Source: Lichenostomus cassidix
Taxonomy: Eukaryota > Chordata > Aves > Passeriformes > Meliphagidae
Assembly (NCBI GenBank): GCA_008360975.2
Contig: CM039182.1
Coordinates: 15,720,324 to 15,784,323, forward strand
Reading direction: 5' to 3'
DNA length: 64,000 nucleotides
Made by a program: the position numbers and the translations under genes. The notes under the pieces were generated by a model, which saw nothing but the letters and a program-made list of their open reading frames with translations, was not told the DNA's origin and searched no databases. This document shows, in pieces, positions 25,401 through 33,949 of the stretch. How positions within the stretch are numbered: the stretch's first letter is position 1; every line of letters begins with the position of its first letter.

Positions 25401-25753
25401 TAATTTTAGTGCATACTGGAAGGCATTCACTGAAGGGCAGTGAAGCTGATTTTTATTTTTAGGTTTCGCAATTCCTTATGTCCTTGGTGTTTGTGTTTTG
25501 AAAAACTGCTCTATTACCCTGCAAAATGTAGGTGAACCTTCAAGAACAGCTACACCTTCAGTGGAGCTTTCTCCAGTCAGATGCCTGCATGAAGCTGGTC
25601 CTTTATATGTGTCAAAGCAAAGATTTTATTTTAAATCTGGTATCAATTTTGGAATAAATATTGGGTTATTTTTCAATATGCCTATTCCCTGAACATGTTT
25701 GTTTTTAAAACTATTAAAATAAAATAGACTCTTTTTTTTTTTCCTGTTTTCAG

Positions 25754-25787
25754 AAAATCTGGAGAATGGACCAAATAAGTGTGAAAG
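25754..25787 (+). CDS. Penultimate coding exon, unidentified protein
   Basis: This 34-nt exon follows a strong acceptor: a T-rich tract at 25731-25750, then TTTTCAG. It ends at a strong donor, AAAG|GTGAGTAAG. In the only frame that joins the next exon without a stop it gives two bases of a split codon (AA, so Lys, Gln or Glu), then NLENGPNKCE, then AG as the first two bases of a Ser codon completed downstream. Of the other two frames, one meets TAA inside the exon and the other does not continue correctly into the terminal exon. Its length is not a multiple of three, so skipping it would change the C-terminus. I do not recognise the protein. Confidence 0.7.
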
Positions 25788-25899
25788 GTGAGTAAGGGAC
25801 TTCACAGTTTTCCCAAACTGTTGCTGTCATTACAGTTTTCCTGATTCCGTGTAGCTATGTAAGGCTTGTGTGTAAATATTTGTTATTGCTTGAATCTAG

Positions 25900-26086
25900 T
25901 GCAGCTAACAGAAAGGGATCCAGCAAAGATGAAACATACTGGAAGGAGATCAACGCAGCTATGGCCCTAACGAACCTTGCCCAGGGGAAGGATAAACTGC
26001 AGGGAACCACCAGCTGCATCATTCAGAAATCATCACATATATCAGAAGTAAAGACTGTTAAAGTGCCATTAGTTCAGCAGTTTTAA
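25900..26086 (+). CDS. Terminal coding exon, C-terminus of unidentified protein
   Basis: The exon starts after TTGAATCTAG at 25899. The alternative AG four bases on (GCAG) would join to an immediate stop (TAA), so 25900 is the usable start. The first base completes Ser; then 61 residues follow to a TAA at 26084-26086. The peptide is hydrophilic and Lys/Ser-rich. It has one amphipathic stretch (WKEINAAMALTNLAQGKDK) and ends KVPLVQQF. There is no signal peptide, membrane segment or zinc-finger spacing. The frame agrees with the 34-nt exon upstream and the spacer is a 112-nt GT-AG intron, short but normal for birds. The composition suggests a disordered tail with one short helix, as seen in many nuclear regulators. 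That is inference, and I cannot name the gene. Confidence 0.75.
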
Positions 26087-27747
26087 GAGATGGGTCCTCT
26101 TTCTTTTTTACATCAAATGGACGTTTTCCTCACAGGATTGGTTTTCAGCAAAATCAGATTCACAGATGTGAGGAAAATGTGGAAAATAGGTCCCCTTTTA
26201 CAGAATGGTCAGTTAAAAAATTAAGGTCCCTTCTGACTCAGATGTTTGCATTGTATTACATGAAATGTTCAATTGCTTCTATAAAAGGCATGTAAATTAT
26301 AAAAACCCTGTTTTTATCAAGACATTAACTTATTTTATGTTAATCAAAGTGCGCATAAGATGTTTGCATTGCTATTACAGTAAGTGCCTTGCTTTGAAAA
26401 AATAAGCTATAACGTGGGCATAGTACAACAGTGTTATGCCTCAAAATGACAATGCCATAATGCTTAAACTTTGTATATTATTCCAAGTGGGCTTAAGCAG
26501 CCGAGGGCTAAACACATTACTGCTGAGGGCCCTGGAGAGTTGTGCTTATTTGACTTGTACAAATTGATGAGTCTTAATGAAATTGTTACATCATTCTCAC
26601 TATCTTTTTTTAATCAACAGTGTTATAAAAATTGTACAGTATGTTTTGTCAAAGTGACGATAAGGTTGTTATGCATGTTTCTTACCTGTATATGCAGTAT
26701 ATTAAAATACCAAAATCATTCCTTTGAAAAGTGCAATACTCTAGAACACACAAATTTAGGAAATAAGTTAATTGTTCAGATTATTTTGAACTTACATATA
26801 CGCACTCAGCTCTGTTGCTCATTAAAGATTTCTAGTTGAGAAGGTTTTAGCCAGAGTAGCTGTAAATTCAAGTTGAATATCTATAATTTTAAAGCTTTAC
26901 TAGTGACTTACTGAAGTTTTGATAGAAGTAAAATTGGTTTCTTCTTGTACAAAACAAAAACTATAGTGCCGTTCAGAAATGTTTCCATGGTGGAACTTAT
27001 TACTTTAATGTGGTTTAAACATTTTTATTTTGTATGTACTGCATAAATGAGGACAGTTGATTGACATTTCACATTTTAGTAAGAAAAACCTGTAACATAA
27101 ACTATCAAGGCCCAAACAAGGATCACAAAGGGAACTGAAACATTGAAAAATCTCAGCATTTAAGGCAGGAGGGTTTTAAAAAGATACTAAACCATGTATT
27201 AAATGTCATGTCTCTAAAATTGACTGCTATTGAGTGTAATAACTATCATAAAACCAGGTTTATTTTTAAATTTTATCTGGAGGTGTACAAGTTATTCTTA
27301 AGTCATATAACAATAGTCTAATGAGGTTTACAGTGCTTGAATAAACAGTGGCAAAGCCAAAACCAATTTATACTGAATCAGTTACAGAAAACTGGAAAAG
27401 TGCTGATTGTTGCTAGGATTTGGATTTTTTCTTGTGGGTATCCTGTCAGGTTTTTTCCTACTTATCCCTTTCCTTGCTTCTCTTTATGGTGAGCCATCAA
27501 TGAACAAGACAAGACTTTAGTTCTGCTCCTGCTGAGTTTAATGGCAGAACTCCCACATCAATGGAAGCAGGACTATGCTAATGACGAAACTAACTTGCAA
27601 GTAGAGGCTGTTTCAGTTGCACTAAAATAGTCAAGACACATTGCAAATATCAGCCTTGGTGTGACTTCTTAGGAAACTTCTTGATGTAACATAACGTTGT
27701 TGGTTTTATTTAGTGTACAATGAAAATTATTTGATATGAAAATATTT

Positions 27748-27755
27748 TGTACATA
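27748..27755 (+). promoter_or_regulatory. Pumilio response element
   Basis: TGTACATA matches the PUM1/PUM2 consensus UGUANAUA exactly and lies on the transcribed strand of the inferred 3' UTR, about 270 nt before the poly(A) signal. It would be expected to reduce mRNA stability or translation if used. Confidence 0.4.
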
Positions 27756-28017
27756 TATATTTTTACTTTGTTTTCTAAATTGCTGATTTGCATTGACTTA
27801 AAGTGCCAAGCAAGAAATGTATGTTGTGACTGTATGAACAGTTGAAGTATGTTTTACTGACTTGCATCATTATGTGTCTAAGATTCCATGACATTAATTT
27901 TTAATACTTTACTGGATTTTGGCATAATAATGTGAGTTTATAACTAATAGCAGAGAGTTAATACTTCACTTTTGTTCATACTATTATAAGTTATTCTGGT
28001 ATTAAATATTTTGTGAC

Positions 28018-28023
28018 AATAAA
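28018..28023 (+). terminator. Poly(A) signal AATAAA
   Basis: A canonical AATAAA is followed within 60 nt by T- and TG-rich sequence (TGCTTTTGTCTGT near 28065), the usual downstream element. A second AATAAA at 28487 could serve a longer isoform. Confidence 0.6.
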
Positions 28024-28045
28024 TTCCTGGTTTTGACAAACTCTT

Positions 28046-30596
28046 CTGTTAGAAATATTCAGTGCTTTTGTCTGTATAAATGACAACAAAATTTGTCATG
28101 TAAAAAAGGTACTTTTGGGGACTTCTCTGACCTAAAACTGGAGAAGGCAAGCCATTGTATAAACAACTTGTTAATGGTTCTCTTTTCCAATGATCAAAGC
28201 ACAAGAATAATCTGTAAAACACGTCAAGTGGGTTTTAAATTTAAGAAATACTTGGCCTAATTTCTTGTTACTGTTTTCTTTAATTTATTTTTTTTCTACT
28301 GCTGCTTTAGAGTTTTCTGAAAACACAAATTCTGATGAATTATGTGTTGTCTTTTTTAAATAATGAAAGTCATGATCAGTGCTGAGCCAACAGCTAATGA
28401 AAACTCAATAATTATTTATGATATTGGAAAAACAAACATTATTACTATTGCTCTTCTTTGTTTCAACATATGTAATCGTTTTAGTAAAATAAATAACTGC
28501 AAACAACATCTTGCTGGTTTGAATTAAATATTCATTTATCCATCCTGAGACATTTGAATTTCTGGTTTCCTGTAATAGTCAGGGTTTCCCTGTGCTGAGA
28601 CACAAGCATGGGATAGGCAAAGACCAAAGAGAAAAGTTAGTCTTATCAATACAGTCGTGGTACGTGGTTGTGTGAGGTAGTGCAGTTCATCCCAGATTCA
28701 AATGACTGCAGCAAGGTTTGGGTAGTGACTGCTAATGACAACATGGCATGATGCTTATAAATCACCTACATTGGAGGAGTGCAGGGGGAAGCCATAGCTA
28801 ATCACTGAGCTGAGTCACTGCAGAGAGTCCATCAGCTGGGAAAGACTTTGGTCATTTAGGTTTTTCGGGAGTACAGGCTACATTTGCCTACATTACCCCT
28901 GTGTGCTCAGCTGTTGGAACCTTGGTGGAGAAGGAGGTGCAATCAGCCCATCCAGAATCTCAGTGCTCACAGCAGAGAGCCCAGTGCAAGGGATCTCTTA
29001 ACTTTTGTGCCTCAGCAAAGCTGCTCCACTTGCATGAGATTTGGTGGGCAATCAGTGCTTTCAGGTTTTATGTCCTGCTGATCTGTGATATACATGTGCT
29101 GCTGCAACACCTCTGGCCATCCAGCATGTCAGTGGAGACCTGGAAATTCAGCTGATACGTGAGTTCCTGAGGGAGTATGTACAGCCTGACTTTTGCTGTT
29201 GGGAATGTGTAAAAACACCCACATCTTAATGATGCTGAGCTACTTGGCACCTACTTTGTACCCAAGTCTGACATGAAGAAACCAGCTCTATCTGCTCCCA
29301 CCTACTCTGTCACATCCTTTGCCAGAGCTGAGCACTCACAAGCTCTCATACACCACTGAGTAAGGGGAGCTCCAATTTTCAATTCAGTAGTTAGAATATA
29401 CATTGGGCTCAGGATTGCAGTCTCCTCTCCTGGCACCACACAGCTGCTGCGACCCCTGAGCTGTAGTTCTCACTTTGTACCTCATATCCTCCACTGGTGG
29501 TCTACTGTATAAATATGTATGCCAGGTGCAGCATTCCACCAGGGAGACTGAGAGCACGTCCCAGCACAACACACAGGCCATTTTGAGGACATTTGATAAC
29601 TTGGTGGCTTAAGTTTTAACTTGGAGTTTGGCAAAGGATGGCAGCTAGACATGGATACCCATATGCAAGTGTGTGAAGTAACCACTGCACTGTGGTTAGT
29701 GCATACTCAGTGGTTACTAAGGAGATGAGGAATTATGGATTATGTTTTTATCTACCTAAATTATCCATCAGTGGACATCAACAACACCAAATGTGAGATG
29801 TTATTACAGGAAACAGCTTTGATTATAAAAATAATCATGAGTTTCTGAATTCACTATACTCTAAATGCTCAGAAAGTCCTTCTTTGCACCCCCTGTGTCA
29901 TCCCCAGCAATAGGACAGAATGTAGGAATTGTTTTGCATTAGGGGCCCTGCACCAGGGAAAGGACTTGGTGGCTACCCTGGGGGATGCTCTGAAGTGCCA
30001 GGGAACTGCCTTCTCTCCCTGATTCACCACAGTGAGTGGTAAATAAAGAATCACTGGCATGAGGAATCACTCAGGACCAGTCAGTGAGCATGCCAGTGGG
30101 GCACAATTCACCTTGCCTACTAAGGCACTGCCGAGTAGTGGGACTGCAGCCACCAAGCTCAGATCCTCCTTCAGGAATCCTTCCAGAAGCTTTCAGGTTC
30201 CATCATGCCTCTGTATCTTTCAGTCTTGCATAAATCCTGGGCCATATTCCCCACATGGATTCTAAGGGCTGGAGAAGATGGCTGTATCTGCTGGTGAATC
30301 CTCTGTGTGGGGTTGAAGACAAGAGTAAATGTGTTTAGTCATCCAGCTTTCCAAAGCTGCAGAAAAACTTGTATAAATTGAGCTCCACCAGAGCTGTAGA
30401 AGTCCTATTCATATTTTCTGCACTCAGAAGAATACTGAGGACCTCAGAGCAGCCCTGGCAGAGCCATGATCCCACTACTGCCAGGAGAGAAAAGCAGGAC
30501 AGCAAAGTTTGCTACTGCTCCTGGCACTGCCTCAGATGCCCTCTCACTGTGTGGCAAAGGGAAGGGTGCAGCTGTTTCTATCATGTTTGACTTTCA
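28046..30596. other. Intergenic stretch, no gene seen
   Basis: No exon or transposon is recognised. Two overlapping plus-strand frames near 28884-29155 are open but family-free. An 11-bp inverted repeat carrying RUNX-type motifs lies at 29677-29718. GC content rises somewhat between 29.3 and 30.6 kb. Confidence 0.5.
29677..29718. promoter_or_regulatory. RUNX-type motif cluster in an inverted repeat
   Basis: AGTAACCACTG (29677-29687) and its exact reverse complement CAGTGGTTACT (29708-29718) flank a 20-nt spacer. The spacer carries TGTGGTT (29691-29697), the full RUNX consensus. The arms hold AACCAC and GTGGTT, the RUNX core. That gives three RUNX-like sites in 42 bp. Function is inferred from consensus only. 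Confidence 0.3.
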
Positions 30597-31420
30597 GAGA
30601 ATCACAGAATCCTGGAATAAGCTAAGTTGGAAGGGACACACAAGGATCGAGTCCAGCTCTCATCCCTGCACAGCACCATTCCCAAGAATCACACCATGTG
30701 CCCAAAAGCAATGTCCAAACACTTCTTGAACTCTGTCAAACTTCATGCTGTGACCAAATGACTGTGTTGTCTTTCAGGTGTTTTTCAGTACCTCCCAGAA
30801 TAATCTCCATAACTTTATCAGGCACTAAAGTGAGACTGACAGGCATGTAGTTTCCAGGGTCCTCTTTCTTGCTCTTCTTGAAAATAGGGACAATGTTTAC
30901 CAGCTTCTAATCAGCTGGTACCTCTCCAGATTCCTGAGACTTCTCAAAAATCATTAAGACAGATTTTGCAATGACACCAGCCAGCTGTTCAAGGATTCTT
31001 GTATGCATCCCATTAGATCCCATAGATTTGTAGGAATCCAGCTGGAGAAGCAAATCCTGCACAGTTTCAGAGTTGACTGAGACTTGATCATTCTTGCAGT
31101 TCAGGGCATGGAGACCCCCTTGGTCTATCATGCATGTTGAAGATAGAGGCAAATAATGCATTAAACACCTCTGCCTTGTCCATGTCCCTCCCTGTTTGTT
31201 AGGTGAACATCTTCATCCTACAATGGGCCAGCGTTGTTTTTACACTGCCTATTACCATTAATATATTTGAAAAAAAACTTTTTATTGTGTCCTGCAGTTC
31301 TGGCCAGATTCAATGATTTTCTCACACAAACCAACTTTTCTTGCTGTGAAACCCCATGCTCTGCTATGAAACCTTTAACACAAGTGTGCTTACATTCTGT
31401 CCTTGGTGTGACCACACTTT
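30597..31420 (-). mobile_element. CR1 LINE, minus strand, internally deleted
   Basis: Read on the minus strand the right part (about 31420 to 30780) encodes a degenerate CR1 ORF2. A KKFFFKYINGNRQ segment corresponds to the usual FFKYINSKR block. A LLQLDSYKSMGSNGMH block matches the LDPYKSMGPDGIHPR landmark, followed by GEVPAD. After a stop comes a NIVPIFKKSKKEDPGNYMPVSL block, the start of the reverse transcriptase domain. At about 30755-30780 the sequence jumps straight to the CR1 3' tail (TGTCCAAACACTTCTTGAACTCTG read on the plus strand). It ends at 30597 with an inverted octamer (AGAATCACAGAATCC). The catalytic palm domain between them is missing. It is inactive. Two adjacent insertions are a less likely explanation. 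Confidence 0.85.
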
Positions 31421-33653
31421 CTTAAACCTGAGCCTGGAACTTGCAGGAAAATAGCACCTGGACTTGGCACAGACTGAAAATACCAGATCCTCCAGTGTTC
31501 CACAACAGCTCTGAAGTCCAGTGGGCACCAATTCAGTGGTCACATTGAGAGCTTTAAGCATGACAGCCCCCTGTTCTCATCCCTGTGCTACTATGAACAG
31601 TCTGTGAGACTCTTGGAGAATCAGCAAGAACCTCCTAACCTAACGAATCAAAACTCTTCTGACAGTCCAAGGGCCAAGTCATATTTCCATGGCCAAGTGC
31701 AGGCAGTTGCATGCCTACTCTGAGCCAGCTGGACAGAAATTTGGGTAACCAAGTTTGGCATCAAGCCTGAGCTGCTATACCAAGGTCCCCCATAGAGCAT
31801 GAACTGGATTTAGCATGGTGTAAATATGTCTGTGCAGCTTTGGAGTCACTGATTGTTCTATGTCTTATTCACAATGGTCACAAATTTCTCTGTGCTTTGG
31901 TGCAGTGTTTCAAAGAGAACAATGACACAGCTTTGTGAGGCTGAGCTGTTGTGTAGGAGGATGTTGGTAGTTGGAAGCTGCTCTGGTGACATCCCTGCCC
32001 AGCCTAGTTAGGTAGAGCAGGAAAGGAAGATGAAGCATGATGCAAAGGGCTGAATTTCCTGAGAGCACTGCACTGACACACTGCAAGGGAGGCTGCAGGA
32101 ATCCAGCCTTGATGCCAGTTCATGTTTTACGAGCTGGTTTGCAAGTGCCCGGGTGTGCTTGATTCTCATTAGCAGCAGAATTGAGACCCAAACTCACAGC
32201 TTTCAGTGCTGGGTTGCTGAGCCAGTGTTTAGGTTTGGGCCCCATCTTGAAACTCCTCTTGTTTAACAAGAAGGGAGGTAGTTGGCTAAAATACAAGTAC
32301 CTTGAGGGGAAAAAAAATTAAGAGAAAAAAAAAGAAGTGGAAAAGAGACATGAATGCCTAATGCAACAGAAAAAAAAAAACCCAAACCTTCTTAATGTTG
32401 CTGTTATGTCAGCTTGGGTTATTGGCAGTGGAAGTGGTTATTGGCAGCGGAAGTTAGACCTGGCTCAAGGCTAATATAACTTGTGCACCTGACTTTTTAA
32501 AAGGAGCTGAGATCTGGTTTCTTTATGGATGGGCTTTTTTCTTTCATGGTATTGGTCCCTTCTCCAGATTTCCTTAACTTTCCTTTCAGCCTGCTTTGGA
32601 CTTGATTGTCCTTCTATCTTTCTTCCTGCCTGAAAAGTCTCCTGTTACATGCAGCAATGGGATCCTTCACGCCAAAGCTCATTCTTCTGGCTTTGCAATT
32701 CCTAAGGCCATATAGGCAAACAATGTATGATTCAACAAGCTGATGTTCAGGGACCACGTTTGGTATCTCCCTTCTCACAGTCCAGGGCCAATGAACATAT
32801 GAAGCCTCAGGAGTGCGCAATAGAGGCTCTTCAACCAACAAGCTCACCATCTATCACTTCACTCCTAACTACTACTGCATTTGGCTATCTTAACTCCCAA
32901 AAGGACTGTCAATTTAACCATAACTACCTAAGAACTGCCAAGTCTCATTTTATGAGCTGCTTTTGAGAGTTTAGCTATTTAAGGCTGATTTTAAACAATT
33001 TTTATTGGTACTTCGTGGCATGTGCCTGATTTACAGTGTTGTAAATAACCACAAATTAGGGACATTTCTTTCTTTACAGTAAAGGCACATTATCTTGAGC
33101 ATAAGAAAGATAGTTTGCTGGTGAAGAACTGAAATGCAGGCCCTTTTCTGCCACAGGCTTCCTGTGTGAGTCCAGGTAAACCTCCTCCTGAGTTTGGTCC
33201 ATGCAGAAAAGCTGACTCTTTCCTGGGGATGCTCTAAACACCAGGGAATGTGGGATGAGGATCCCATCCTGAGATGTCCCTCACTGCTGTGATAGGAGAC
33301 AGCAATGCTGTTTCATAAGTGGCACGCTCAGATTGATGCACTTAAGGAACTGTAGGTATCTGATGTTAAGCATAATTTAAAATTTCATCTCAGTCACAAG
33401 TCCCAGTGCAGGCATCACCTTCTGCAGCACTTCCATCTCTTCACTGACTGCAGCAGGAGGCTGAGCAACTGAGACCAGATGCCCAAATCTACTGCAGCTG
33501 AAGCTGGGGAAGACAAACCACACTGCCAAGAAACAAGCCATGGGGACTCACACCATGAAGACTCCTAGTGGGCCCACCCACCACTACTGACCTCCCTTTG
33601 CAGTATCAGCTGAGGAGCACAGTGAAGCACATGGATAACCTCATCCTAGGAAG
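31421..33653. other. Intergenic stretch, no gene seen
   Basis: No gene. A 19-bp tandem repeat lies at 32417-32454, and short A runs lie around 32310-32385. The sequence 33400-33650 just before the LTR is of moderate GC and resembles neither a retroviral polypurine tract nor a coding region. Confidence 0.5.
32417..32454 (+). repeat. 19-bp tandem duplication
   Basis: GGTTATTGGCAGTGGAAGT is repeated immediately with one substitution (GCGGAAGT in copy two). Copy two thereby contains CGGAAGT, the ETS-family core; copy one has TGGAAGT. The CpG in copy two may be the ancestral state, with copy one decayed by deamination. Confidence 0.7.
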
Positions 33654-33949
33654 TGTGAAATGTGTCTTTATTGCTGTCCAGGAATATGGCTAGCACAGGC
33701 CCTTCCCATGAGAACTTCTTCTGTGTTTTATAAACAAAGATAAAGTTTGGATGTTATTAAAAACAGTGTCTCAAGATTTGGACAGTTCAGGCCTGGCCAA
33801 TCAGGCCTAGGGGGAGGTTTCTGACTGACCAATCTGGGTGACCTCTGAAAAGTCTATATAAGCTGAAATCAAAATAATAAAGTCCTCTTTTCTATGCCAC
33901 GCTGAGAATCCGAGGATTTCTTCTCTGCTAGCAGCTCAACAGCGACACA
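33654..33949 (+). mobile_element. Solo LTR of an endogenous retrovirus (provisional)
   Basis: A 296-bp segment starts TGTG and ends CACA, with a promoter layout typical of an LTR. CCAAT boxes lie at 33797-33801 and 33829-33833, TATATAAG at 33855-33862, and AATAAA at 33876-33881. It ends with a U5-like segment. No primer-binding site follows and no polypurine tract or gag/pol/env frame adjoins, so it is read as a solo LTR left by recombination. AATAAA sits only about 20 bp after TATA, upstream of the expected cap site, as in some betaretrovirus-type LTRs. AGGAA occurs at both edges (33649-33653, read with a one-base overlap, and 33949-33953). The target-site duplication is therefore uncertain and the ends may be off by a few bases. 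Confidence 0.6.
33855..33862 (+). promoter_or_regulatory. TATA box of the solo LTR
   Basis: TATATAAG is a consensus TATA box, 22 bp downstream of the second CCAAT box. Transcription would be expected to begin near 33885, rightwards. Confidence 0.5.

Larger units (their letters stand above)
17240..25753. other. Probable intron of the gene ending at 26086
   Basis: No exon is visible. Contents are a 44-nt pure pyrimidine tract (18091-18134), a composite NF-E2/E-box site (18225-18247), an (AC)7 microsatellite (18265-18279) and an inverted forkhead motif pair (22404-22429). The ORFs here are short and family-free. Assigning it to an intron is inference from the downstream coding exon, whose upstream partner must lie to the left. 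Confidence 0.5.
26087..28045 (+). other. 3' untranslated region of the gene ending at 26086
   Basis: After the stop codon about 1.9 kb of AT-rich sequence, free of transposons and of convincing coding frames, runs to a poly(A) signal at 28018-28023. The composition (repeated TTTTA, ATTTT and TGTA motifs) is typical of long vertebrate 3' UTRs. A Pumilio element TGTACATA is at 27748-27755 and a weaker internal AATAAA is at 27338. The 122-codon open frame at 26471-26839 lies inside this UTR. It has no upstream splice site and is most simply chance. The cleavage position is estimated at 15-25 nt after the signal. Confidence 0.6.

Noticed and set aside
26471..26839. 122-codon plus-strand frame after the terminal exon
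   Set aside because: Lies within the inferred 3' UTR, has no upstream splice acceptor tied to it, and is rich in Cys/Ile/Leu from AT-rich sequence.
28672..28692. let-7-like seed TGAGGTAGT
   Set aside because: The bases after the seed do not match let-7 and no complementary arm is present within 100 nt, so no precursor hairpin can form.
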